Positions 23,875 to 31,558 of a stretch of 42,645 bases of DNA are shown piece after piece; the first letter of the stretch is position 1, and every line of letters begins with the position of its first letter. Source of the DNA: Wagnerdoeblera sp046292685 (GTDB taxonomy: Bacteria; Pseudomonadota; Alphaproteobacteria; Rhodobacterales; Rhodobacteraceae); NCBI RefSeq assembly GCF_046292685.1, contig NZ_JBKBQM010000026.1, positions 1 to 42,645 on the forward strand, written 5' to 3'. The notes under the pieces were generated by a model that searched no databases, was not told where the DNA came from, and worked only from the letters and a program-made list of their open reading frames with translations. A program made the position numbers and the translations under genes.

Positions 23875-25560
23875 ATGTTCGACAGAAACCAGAATGGCGC
23901 AGGCAAGCGGCAATGGCGCCGGTCGCAACTGTCCCGGGTTCGGCGACTGTTGCGGCGCGGGGCGGCTTTCCGGCGTTCCGAAGACGGCAGCATGGTGTTC
24001 TTTGCGCTGGTGATCCTGACGATCATGCTGTTCCTGGGCGGCATGGCGGTGGACCTCATGCGCTACGAGGCCGAACGCTCGCGCATCCAGGCCACGGCCG
24101 ACACGGCGGCCCTGGCCGCCGCCTCGATGCGGCAGGAACGCCCGCCGGTGCAGGTGGTCGAGGACTGGTTCCAGAAGGCGCAGCTGAGCGATGCGCTGAT
24201 GGGCGTGACGCTGGACCAGGGCCTGAACTACCGCAGCGTGCGGGCCGACACCCGCACGGTGACACGGCCCTATTTCATGCACATGATGGGCATCGACCAG
24301 TTGCGGTCGGTTGCGGCCGGAACCGCGGTGGAACGGCGCACCAACGTGGAAATCTCGCTGGTGCTGGACATCTCGGGCTCGATGGCGGGCACAAAGATGA
24401 CGCTGCTGAAATCGGCCGCAACGGAATTCGTCAACGCGCTGTTGCAGGAAGACACGGAAAACCGCGTCTCGATCTCGGTCGTGCCTTACAACGGGCAGGT
24501 CAACGTCGGGCCCGACCTGCTGTCGCGCTTCAACCTGACCGACCGGCACAACTTCTCGCATTGCATCGACCTGCCGGCTTCGGCCTATACCACGCTGCCG
24601 CTGTCGCGCACCGCGCCAATGCCGCAGCATGCCGCGGCGGACACCTTCAACACCTCGAACACCAGTTCGGGCTGGAGCACCACCAACATGGCGCCAGGCA
24701 CCAGCAACATCTGGTGCATGCCCAATGCCAACAACCGCGTGCGCGTGTTCAGCAACAACCGCACCACGCTGGTCAACCAGATCAACGCGATGGAGGCGGT
24801 GGGTGCGACGTCGATCGACGCCGGGCTGCGCTGGGGGTCGGCGCTGCTCGACCCCTCGGCCCGCTCGCTGGTGAACAGCCTGGTGGATGCCGGGATCGTG
24901 CCGAGCTATTTCCGCAACCGTCCGCGCGACTACGACGATCCGGAAAACCTGAAGGTCATCGTGCTGATGACCGACGGGGAACACTGGCCGAACGAAAAGA
25001 TCGCCGACGGCTACCGTTCGGGCCCCTCGATCATCTACCGCCACAGCGACGGCTACTATTCGATCTTCCATGCGGGCCGATCGGGCACCAGCAAATACTG
25101 GGTGCCGCACCGCAGCGAATGGCGCGCGGTGCCCTGGGCCGGCTCGACCACCTGCACCACCTGGAGCTGCGTGCCCACCGCCACTGCCACCCCGCTGGAT
25201 TGGCAGACCGTCTGGCAGCAGCTGCGGGTGCAGTGGGTGGCACAGCAGATGTATGTGCGCGCCCTGGGCGGCACGCTGGCCAGCCACCTGAACACGCTAC
25301 GCGTCCGCGAAGGCACCCTGATCGGCTCGGGCCCGCACGAGGTCTCGACGATGGACAATCGGCTGAACACGCTGTGCACGCTGGTCAAGCAGCAGAACGT
25401 CGTGATCTTCGGCATCGCCTTCGAGGCGCCGGTCGGCGGGGCGAACGTGATCCGCAACTGTGCCTCGCCCAACCGCTTCTACGACGTGGCCGGGCTGGAT
25501 ATCGCCAACGCCTTCCGCAGCATCCGCGTGCAGATCAGCGCCTTGAGGTTGACGCAATGA
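23875..25560 (+). CDS. TadG-like protein with VWA domain
   Basis: A 561-residue protein. The basic N-terminus leads to one membrane helix (about residues 40-60, SMVFFALVILTIMLFLGGMAVDLMRYE), the Flp-pilus TadG-like N-terminal domain. From about residue 158 a von Willebrand factor A domain begins with an intact MIDAS motif D165-I-S-G-S and a later TDGEH (D367). Such proteins are anchored in the inner membrane with the VWA domain in the periplasm. TadG belongs to tight-adherence pilus loci, but here no pilin, TadA ATPase or secretin is adjacent. The ATG at 23875 follows AGAGGGTGA. The stop overlaps the next gene (ATGA). Confidence 0.82.
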   Translation: MFDRNQNGAGKRQWRRSQLSRVRRLLRRGAAFRRSEDGSMVFFALVILTIMLFLGGMAVDLMRYEAERSRIQATADTAALAAASMRQERPPVQVVEDWFQKAQLSDALMGVTLDQGLNYRSVRADTRTVTRPYFMHMMGIDQLRSVAAGTAVERRTNVEISLVLDISGSMAGTKMTLLKSAATEFVNALLQEDTENRVSISVVPYNGQVNVGPDLLSRFNLTDRHNFSHCIDLPASAYTTLPLSRTAPMPQHAAADTFNTSNTSSGWSTTNMAPGTSNIWCMPNANNRVRVFSNNRTTLVNQINAMEAVGATSIDAGLRWGSALLDPSARSLVNSLVDAGIVPSYFRNRPRDYDDPENLKVIVLMTDGEHWPNEKIADGYRSGPSIIYRHSDGYYSIFHAGRSGTSKYWVPHRSEWRAVPWAGSTTCTTWSCVPTATATPLDWQTVWQQLRVQWVAQQMYVRALGGTLASHLNTLRVREGTLIGSGPHEVSTMDNRLNTLCTLVKQQNVVIFGIAFEAPVGGANVIRNCASPNRFYDVAGLDIANAFRSIRVQISALRLTQ

Positions 25561-26102
25561 ACCTGTTGCGGCGGCTTCTGGCATGGCCGCGCCGGTTCCT
25601 GGGCGACCAGGACGGATCGATCACCGTGGATTTCGTCATTGTTCTGCCGGTGTTCCTGACCATCCTGATGTCGTCGTTCGAGGCCGGCTATGCCACCTTG
25701 CGTATCGTGATGATGGAGCGGGCGCTGGATATCGCCGTGCGCGACCTGCGGGTGGGGGCGATGGGCAATGCCCCCACCATGGCGCAGGTGCGCGAAAAGG
25801 TGTGCCAGCAGGCCACCCTGATGCCCGATTGCCTGACCGACATGATGCTGGAAATGCGGGTGATCGACCGCACCACCTGGACCGGGTTCACCAATTCGGC
25901 CACCTGCGTCAACCGCGCCACCAACGTGCAGCCGGCCTTGCAGTTCAACCAGGGCGGCACGAACGAGCTGGTGACGATTCGCGCCTGCGCCGTGTTCGAC
26001 CCGTTCTTTCCGACCACCCGGCTCGGGCTGCGCCTGCAGCGCGATGCCTCGGGCGGGTATCAGCTGGCCGTTGCATCGGCCTTTGTCAACGAACCGCGTT
26101 AG
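25557..26102 (+). CDS. TadE-family pilus assembly protein
   Basis: A 181-residue pseudopilin-like protein. It has a basic N-terminus, a DGSITVDFVIVLPVFLTILMSSFE helix (about residues 20-42) of the TadE family, and a periplasmic domain with several cysteines (CQQATLMPDC, CVNR, RAC) able to form disulfides. It overlaps the VWA gene by ATGA, so translation is coupled. TadE proteins are minor pseudopilins processed in Flp-type systems; the conserved Gly-x4-5-Glu-type prepilin cleavage site is not obvious here. Confidence 0.78.
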   Translation: MNLLRRLLAWPRRFLGDQDGSITVDFVIVLPVFLTILMSSFEAGYATLRIVMMERALDIAVRDLRVGAMGNAPTMAQVREKVCQQATLMPDCLTDMMLEMRVIDRTTWTGFTNSATCVNRATNVQPALQFNQGGTNELVTIRACAVFDPFFPTTRLGLRLQRDASGGYQLAVASAFVNEPR

Positions 26103-26110
26103 GGGCCGCC

Positions 26111-26662
26111 ATGCGCAACGCCATCGCACATCGTCTGCGCCGCTTCCGGCAGGAGGAGGGGGGCATCATCTCGGTCGAGGCGATCCTGGTGATGCCGCTG
26201 CTGCTGTGGGTGTTCATGGCGATGTTCGTCTACTGGGATGCATTCCGCGCCCAGAACACCTCGGTCAAGGCGACCTATGTCGTGGCTGACATGATTTCGC
26301 GCGAGAACAACGCGGTGAACACGGCGTTCATCAACGGGATGCACCAGGTGTTCCGCTACATGGTGAACACGCCCGAACAGACCTGGATGCGCGTGACCTC
26401 GGTGCAGTTCAACGCGGGGACCAACACCTACAACGTGCTGTGGTCGCGCACCACCAATGCCACGCGCGCGCCGGCCTACACCACCGCCACCTTGGCCACC
26501 CAGCGCGACCGGCTGCCGATTCTGGCCAATGCGGACACGGTGATCGTGGTGGAAACCTGGCGCCGGTTCAGCCCGGCGTTCTGGGTCGGGTTGCAGCGGC
26601 GCACGATGTACGAATTCACCGTGGTGCGGCCGAGGTTCCTGTCGCCCTTGCCGATCAGCTGA
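26111..26662 (+). CDS. Second TadE/TadG-like membrane-anchored protein
   Basis: A 183-residue protein with a basic N-terminus, the motif EEGGIISVEAILVMPLLLWVFMAMFVYWDAFR (helix about residues 20-45) and a soluble C-terminal domain. The SVEAILVMP segment is the TadE-like hallmark (compare VDFVIVLP in the preceding gene). It starts 8 bp after the previous stop, so the three genes form one operon. Its last 8 bp overlap the 3' end of the convergent membrane-protein gene. Confidence 0.72.
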   Translation: MRNAIAHRLRRFRQEEGGIISVEAILVMPLLLWVFMAMFVYWDAFRAQNTSVKATYVVADMISRENNAVNTAFINGMHQVFRYMVNTPEQTWMRVTSVQFNAGTNTYNVLWSRTTNATRAPAYTTATLATQRDRLPILANADTVIVVETWRRFSPAFWVGLQRRTMYEFTVVRPRFLSPLPIS

Positions 26663-27182
26663 TCCCGGCGGCGCGCCGCTTCAGCCGTTCGTCCAGCAGT
26701 TCGGCCATGAAGCGCGCTTCGTGCCGGTGGGTCACGCCGCCCACGCCTACGCGGCGGCCGACCCGCCACCACAGGCCCGGCATCCAGGCGCGCGGGCCGG
26801 GGCGGCGCAGGCGCAAGGCAAAGCCGGCGGTGGGTTTTACGGCGAACGGCCCGCGGTCCACGGCCTCGATCTCGTCGAAGCGCGCCAGCACCCGCCCGCT
26901 GCCGGTTTCGCGCAGTTCGGCCGCGGTCAGCTCCAACCCCTGCGCGGTGGATTGCCACAGCCGCACCGCCAGCCACAGCGCAAGCCCGCCGGTCAGCAGC
27001 AGAAAGGCCTGCCAGATCGCCTCGGCCGGCGGATGGCGGAACGCAACCCAGACCAAGAGGCCCCCCAGCGCCGCAAGAATGCCGGTGCCCACGATCCGGC
27101 GCGGGGCCGAAGGGTAAAGCCGGGCCAAGACGCGGTTGTCGTCCTGGTCGCGGCCCCGGTCGTTGTCGTCGTCTTCGGTCAT
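26655..27182 (-). CDS. Hypothetical two-helix membrane protein
   Basis: A 175-residue protein. It has an acidic, Asp-rich N-terminus (TEDDDNDRGRDQDD), two membrane helices (about residues 30-48 and 56-76) and a C-terminal beta-rich cytoplasmic domain (ELTAAELRETGSGRVLARFDEIEAVDRG...KPTAGFALRL) resembling PH-like YcxB/DUF domains of small membrane proteins. No function is known to me. The ATG at 27182 follows GGGGGGACGACC. It overlaps the TadE-like gene tail-to-tail by 8 bp and is divergent from the pirin gene. Confidence 0.7.
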   Translation of the reverse strand: MTEDDDNDRGRDQDDNRVLARLYPSAPRRIVGTGILAALGGLLVWVAFRHPPAEAIWQAFLLLTGGLALWLAVRLWQSTAQGLELTAAELRETGSGRVLARFDEIEAVDRGPFAVKPTAGFALRLRRPGPRAWMPGLWWRVGRRVGVGGVTHRHEARFMAELLDERLKRRAAGIS

Positions 27183-27339
27183 GGTCGTCCCCCCCTGGGT
27201 CTGCGCCGGACATAGCGACCCTGGCCCCGAAAGGCAAAGCTTGTGCGCAAAGGCACAGCGCACCCGTCTGCCTTGCGCCTTTTTCCACAGGTGGGCGCGC
27301 CCTAGATTGGCTGCAACACCAGACACCCCGGAGGTTCCC

Positions 27340-28251
27340 ATGTCGATCCGCCCCGTTGCTCACGAAGCCCGCGCCATGCCCACCATGGAAGGCGCCGGCG
27401 TGAAGCTGCACCGCGCCTTCGGGTTTCACGACCCCAAGCGCCACGACCCCTTTCTGCTGTTCGACGATTTCCGCGGCGAACGGCCCGGCGACTATCAGGC
27501 CGGTTTTCCCTGGCACCCGCACCGCGGGATCGAGACCATCACCTATGTGCTGGCCGGCACGGTCGAACATGGCGACAGTTTGGGCAACCGCGGCCGTCTG
27601 GGCGCGGGCGACGTGCAGTGGATGACCGCCGGTTCCGGCATCCTGCACCAGGAAATGCCTCAGGGGAACGCGCGCGGCCAGATGCACGGGTTTCAGCTCT
27701 GGGCTAACCTGCCCAGCCACCTCAAGATGACCGCACCGCGCTATCAGGATGTGAAGGGCCGCGACATTCCCGAAATCCTCGATGACGACGGCACCGTGGT
27801 CAAGGTCATCATCGGCGATTTCTGGGGCAAGACCGGCCCGGTCGATGGGATTGCGGCGGAACCGCTTTACCTCGACATCTACGTGCCGCCGGGCAAGCGC
27901 AAGGTCTTTCCGGTGGATACGCGCCGCAACGCCTTTGCCTATGTGTTCGAAGGCGCGGGCAAGTTCGCCGATGCCGCCAACCCGCGCGGCGTGCTGCTGG
28001 AAAAGGAAATCCGCGGGCAAGAGGTGAACATCCGCGACATGTCGGGCAACCGCACGCTGGTGCAGTTCGGCAATGGCGACGAGGTGACGGTCAAGGCCGG
28101 GCCCGAAGGCATCCGCTTTCTGCTGGTGGCGGGCGCCCCGATCAAGGAGCCGGTCGCCTGGCACGGCCCGATCGTGATGAACACCGCCGAAGAAATCCGT
28201 CAGGCGGTCAGGGAATTGCGCAACGGCACCTTCATTCGCCCCGCGCACTGA
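27340..28251 (+). CDS. Pirin family protein
   Basis: A 303-residue bicupin. The N-terminal domain has the metal-binding signature HPHRGIETITYVLAGTVEHGDS followed by GDVQWMTAGSGILHQEMP, whose His/Glu residues bind Fe(II) in characterised pirins. The C-terminal cupin lacks most metal ligands, as usual. Some bacterial pirins have quercetin 2,3-dioxygenase activity and others act as redox-linked regulators, so a precise role cannot be set. The ATG at 27340 follows CCGGAGG. It appears monocistronic and ends in a GC hairpin. Confidence 0.92.
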   Translation: MSIRPVAHEARAMPTMEGAGVKLHRAFGFHDPKRHDPFLLFDDFRGERPGDYQAGFPWHPHRGIETITYVLAGTVEHGDSLGNRGRLGAGDVQWMTAGSGILHQEMPQGNARGQMHGFQLWANLPSHLKMTAPRYQDVKGRDIPEILDDDGTVVKVIIGDFWGKTGPVDGIAAEPLYLDIYVPPGKRKVFPVDTRRNAFAYVFEGAGKFADAANPRGVLLEKEIRGQEVNIRDMSGNRTLVQFGNGDEVTVKAGPEGIRFLLVAGAPIKEPVAWHGPIVMNTAEEIRQAVRELRNGTFIRPAH

Positions 28252-28261
28252 CGCAGCAAAA

Positions 28262-28287
28262 GGGGCCGGGCTTTGCACCCCGGCCCC
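28262..28287 (+). terminator. GC hairpin after the pirin gene
   Basis: GGGGCCGGG (28262-28270) and CCCGGCCCC (28279-28287) form a 9-bp perfect stem with an 8-nt loop, 10 bp after the stop codon. It is preceded by AAAA but lacks a T-tract, so it is a candidate terminator or 3' stabiliser only. Confidence 0.45.
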
Positions 28288-28328
28288 GCCATGCTAGAAG
28301 GCCGCCGAACCGACCCCGAGGACGCGCC

Positions 28329-28982
28329 ATGAAATTCTTTGTCGATACCGCCGATGTTGCCGCCATTGCCGAGCTGAACGACCTGGGCATGGTCGATGGC
28401 GTGACCACCAACCCCTCGCTGATCCTCAGGTCGGGCCGCGACATCCTGGAGGTCACGCGCGAAATCTGCGCGCTGGTTTCGGGCCCCGTCTCTGCCGAAG
28501 TGGTGGCCCCCGACGCCGCCGGCATGATCGCCGAAGGGCGCAAGCTGGCCGCCATTGCCCCCAACATCGCCGTCAAGGTGCCGCTGACCTGGGACGGCCT
28601 GAAAGCCTGCAAGGTGCTGACCGGCGAAGGCTTCATGGTCAACGTGACGCTCTGCTTCTCGGCCAACCAGGCGCTGCTGGCGGCCAAGGCCGGGGCCACC
28701 TTCATCAGCCCGTTCATCGGCCGGCTGGACGACATCAACCTCGACGGGATGGAGCTGATCGCCGATATCCGCACCATCTACGACAACTACGATTTCAAGA
28801 CGCAGATCCTTGCGGCCTCGATCCGGTCGGCCAACCACATGAAGGAAGCCGCCCTTGTCGGCGCCGACGTGGCCACCGCCCCGCCCGCCGTCATCAAGGC
28901 GATGGCCAGCCACGTGCTGACCGACAAGGGGCTGGACCAGTTCAACGCCGACTGGGCACGCACCGGGCAGAAGATCCTCTAA
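28329..28982 (+). CDS. fsa: Transaldolase / fructose-6-phosphate aldolase family (TalC/FSA type)
   Basis: A 217-residue class I aldolase of the small transaldolase group. The motif DGVTTNPSLI near the N-terminus and the Schiff-base lysine K83 (IAVKVPLTWDG) are present. In this family FSA enzymes have Gln in the second motif (FAQV type) and Tyr after SP, while transaldolases have Glu and Phe. Here VSAEV (E57) and SPFIGRLDD point to transaldolase activity, i.e. transfer of dihydroxyacetone in the pentose phosphate pathway. Annotation pipelines often call this fsa. The ATG at 28329 follows GAGGACGCGCC. Confidence 0.88.
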   Translation: MKFFVDTADVAAIAELNDLGMVDGVTTNPSLILRSGRDILEVTREICALVSGPVSAEVVAPDAAGMIAEGRKLAAIAPNIAVKVPLTWDGLKACKVLTGEGFMVNVTLCFSANQALLAAKAGATFISPFIGRLDDINLDGMELIADIRTIYDNYDFKTQILAASIRSANHMKEAALVGADVATAPPAVIKAMASHVLTDKGLDQFNADWARTGQKIL

Positions 28983-29074
28983 GCCCCCGGCGCGGGCCGG
29001 AAAAAAACCTCTCCGCCTTGCGCACGAAGTCGTGTAGGATACGCCCCAGGGCAGTGAACAGACCGGAGACCGGC

Positions 29075-29797
29075 ATGACGGCAAGGGCAGGGCAGGCAGG
29101 CCGCATCGGCCTGACCGAGGACGTGCGCGACCTTATCCTTTCGGACCCCGATGCGGTGCTGGACGATGCCGAGGTGATGCGCGCCCTGATTGCCGCCAAC
29201 GACCGGGCGATGGGCGAAAACATCGTCGATCTGCGCGGCGTGGCGCTGAGGCGGCTGGAAGGGCAGCTGGGCCGGCTGGAGGATACCCACCGCGGCGTGA
29301 TCGCGGCGGCCTATGAAAACCTGGCCGGCACCAACATCGTGCACCGCGCCGTGCTGCAACTGCTGGAGCCGCTGACCTTCGAGGCGTTCCTTTCCGGGCT
29401 GACCACGCGCATCGCGCCGACGCTGCGGGTCGATACGCTGCGGCTGGTGCTGGAAAGCCAGCAGGGCGGCACGGCCGCCTTGCAGCGGCTGGGCGATGTG
29501 ATCTGCGTGGTCGAACCGGGTTTCGTCGAGGCCTGGCTGACCGCCGGGCGCAAGGGGCCGGTGCGGCCCGTGGTGCTGCGCCAGACCCTGCCGGTGTCCG
29601 ACCGGGTGCATGGCGCGATGGCGGCGCATGTGCGCTCCGAGGCCGGGTTGCGGCTGGACCTGGGGCCGGGGCGGTTGCCGGGCTTGCTGGTGCTGGGCGC
29701 CGAAGACCCGCACCAGTTCCGCCCCGCGCAAGGCACCGACCTGCTGGCGCATTTCGCCGCCGTGTTCGAGCGCGTGATGCGCCGCTGGTTGGCGTGA
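29075..29797 (+). CDS. DUF484 family protein
   Basis: A 240-residue protein that begins with an acidic helical segment (LTEDVRDLILSDPDAVLDDAEVMRALIAAN), then a coiled-coil (VDLRGVALRRLEGQLGRLEDTHRGVIAAA), then a GAF-like domain. This is the DUF484 arrangement. The family sits next to xerC in many proteobacteria (yigA in E. coli), as here, where its stop overlaps the xerC GTG. Function is unknown; a sensory or partner role for XerC is only suggested by synteny. The ATG at 29075 follows GGAGACCGGC. Confidence 0.85.
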   Translation: MTARAGQAGRIGLTEDVRDLILSDPDAVLDDAEVMRALIAANDRAMGENIVDLRGVALRRLEGQLGRLEDTHRGVIAAAYENLAGTNIVHRAVLQLLEPLTFEAFLSGLTTRIAPTLRVDTLRLVLESQQGGTAALQRLGDVICVVEPGFVEAWLTAGRKGPVRPVVLRQTLPVSDRVHGAMAAHVRSEAGLRLDLGPGRLPGLLVLGAEDPHQFRPAQGTDLLAHFAAVFERVMRRWLA

Positions 29798-30723
29798 CCG
29801 ACCATCCGGGCATCGCGCCGGCGGCGCGCGCGGCCCTGGCCGACTGGCTGGCGCAGCGCAAGGCGCTGGATGGCGCGTCGCCGGCCACGCTGGCGGCCTA
29901 TGCCGGCGATGTCGGGCGCTGGCTGGCGTTTCTGGCCGAACACCGTGGCGGGGGCGAAGGGTTGGCCGCGCTGGCCGGTTTGCCCAAGGCCGACCTGCGC
30001 GCGTTCCTGGCGCAGGAACAGGGGCGCGGGGTCGGCGCCCGGTCGCTGGCGCGGCGCGTCTCTGCCATCAAGTCCTTTACCCGCTGGCTCTCCGACCGCA
30101 GCGGTGCCGATGCCACGCAACTGCTGGCCGCGCGCGCGCCCCGCTATCGGCGCAAGCTGCCGCGCCCGCTGGCGCCCGATGCCGCCCGTGCGGTGTTGCC
30201 CGAGGTCGGGGCAGACGCGGGCGCCGACTGGATCGCGGCGCGCGATACCGCGGTCGTCACGCTGCTTTACGGCTGCGGCCTGCGCATTTCCGAGGCGCTG
30301 GGCCTGCGCGGCGCCGACCATCCGTTGCGCGACTCGCTGCGGATCGTCGGCAAGGGCGGCAAGGAACGGCTGGTGCCGGTGCTGCCGGCGGCGCAGGCCG
30401 CGGTGGCGCGGTATGTGGCGCTGTGCCCGCAGGAGATTGCCCCCGACGGCCCGCTGTTTCTGGGCGCGCGCGGCGGGGCGCTGTCGCCGCGGCTGGTGCA
30501 GATGGCGATGGAGCGTGCCCGCGCGCGTCTCGGCCTGCCGGCCACGGCCACGCCGCACGCGCTGCGCCATTCGTTTGCGACGCATCTGCTGAACGCCGGC
30601 GGCGACCTGCGCGCGATCCAGGAGTTGCTGGGCCACGCCTCGCTGTCCACCACGCAAGGGTATACCGCGGTGGATGCCGCGCGGCTGATCGAGGTTTATG
30701 CCCGCGCCCACCCGCGCGCCTGA
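29794..30723 (+). CDS. xerC: Tyrosine recombinase XerC
   Basis: A 309-residue site-specific recombinase which with XerD resolves chromosome dimers at dif. The N-terminal SAM-like domain (about 10-110) binds DNA. The catalytic domain has R164 (CGLRISE), K187 (GKGGK), the HxxR pair H256/R259 (HALRHSFATHLL), H281 (LGHASLSTTQGY) and the nucleophile Y290. The length and the flanking DUF484 gene identify the chromosomal XerC rather than a phage or integron integrase. The GTG start overlaps the DUF484 stop by 4 bp. Confidence 0.93.
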   Translation: MTDHPGIAPAARAALADWLAQRKALDGASPATLAAYAGDVGRWLAFLAEHRGGGEGLAALAGLPKADLRAFLAQEQGRGVGARSLARRVSAIKSFTRWLSDRSGADATQLLAARAPRYRRKLPRPLAPDAARAVLPEVGADAGADWIAARDTAVVTLLYGCGLRISEALGLRGADHPLRDSLRIVGKGGKERLVPVLPAAQAAVARYVALCPQEIAPDGPLFLGARGGALSPRLVQMAMERARARLGLPATATPHALRHSFATHLLNAGGDLRAIQELLGHASLSTTQGYTAVDAARLIEVYARAHPRA

Positions 30724-30759
30724 TTGCAACGTCCGGCCGTTTCCGGCAAGAGAATGCGG

Positions 30760-31452
30760 ATGAACGACACATTCAAAGCCTATTCCGTGCATCTGCTGAC
30801 TGCCACCGGCGCGGTCTGGTCGATGCTGGCCATGCTGGCGGCTGTGCAGGGCGACTGGGACATGATGTTCCTGTGGCTGGTGGTGGCCTTTGTGGTCGAT
30901 GGCGTCGATGGCCCGCTGGCGCGGCGCTATGGCGTCAAGACCCGGGCGCCCTTGATCGACGGGGTCTTGCTGGACCTCATCATCGACTACCTGACCTATG
31001 TGTTCATACCGGCTTATGCGTTGTTCGCCAGCGGCCTGCTGCCCGGATGGACGGGGTGGGTGGCGATCATCGTCATCACCTTCGCCTCGGCGCTGTATTT
31101 CGCCGATACCCGGATGAAGACCAAGGACAATTCCTTTGCCGGCTTTCCGGCCTGCTGGAACATGGTGGCCCTGGTCATCTTTGCGCTGAAGCCGGATTTC
31201 TGGATCACGCTGGGGCTGGTGGTGGTGCTGGCGCTGACGATGTTCACCCGGTTCAAGTTCGTCCATCCGGTGCGCACCGAACGCTGGCGCGCGGTGACGC
31301 TGCCGATGGCGCTGGCCTGGACCGGCTTTGCCGCCTGGGCCGCCTGGGTGGATTTCCACCCGCAAAGCTGGGCGCACTGGGGGCTGGTGGTCACCTCGGT
31401 CTACCTGCTGGGCGCGGGGATCGTGCAGGAACTGTTCCCGCGCCGCGGTTGA
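30760..31452 (+). CDS. pcs: Phosphatidylcholine synthase
   Basis: A 230-residue integral membrane CDP-alcohol phosphotransferase with about seven or eight helices. The catalytic motif D47-G-V-D50-G51-x2-A54-R55-x12-G68-x3-D72-x3-D76 has the long 12-residue spacer typical of bacterial Pcs. The general family spacer is 8-9. Pcs condenses CDP-diacylglycerol with choline to make phosphatidylcholine directly, a pathway common in Alphaproteobacteria that take up choline. The start at 30760 has AAGAG 7 nt upstream; an ATG two codons earlier (30754) is possible. It lies next to the MttB-family gene, which could also concern methylated amines. Confidence 0.9.
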   Translation: MNDTFKAYSVHLLTATGAVWSMLAMLAAVQGDWDMMFLWLVVAFVVDGVDGPLARRYGVKTRAPLIDGVLLDLIIDYLTYVFIPAYALFASGLLPGWTGWVAIIVITFASALYFADTRMKTKDNSFAGFPACWNMVALVIFALKPDFWITLGLVVVLALTMFTRFKFVHPVRTERWRAVTLPMALAWTGFAAWAAWVDFHPQSWAHWGLVVTSVYLLGAGIVQELFPRRG

Positions 31453-31558
31453 TCCGCGACCTTGCGCATGTCGGATTCGGGCGCGAAGCGACGCAAACGC
31501 GGCACGGCGCGGGCGCGACCGGAGTAAAAGCAAAGGGGAAACCAGCGGAGGGCGCGTG

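Noticed and set aside
29794..30723. Tyrosine recombinase as a mobile-element integrase
   Set aside because: Length, motifs and the DUF484 neighbour are those of the housekeeping XerC; no att-like repeats or cargo flank it.
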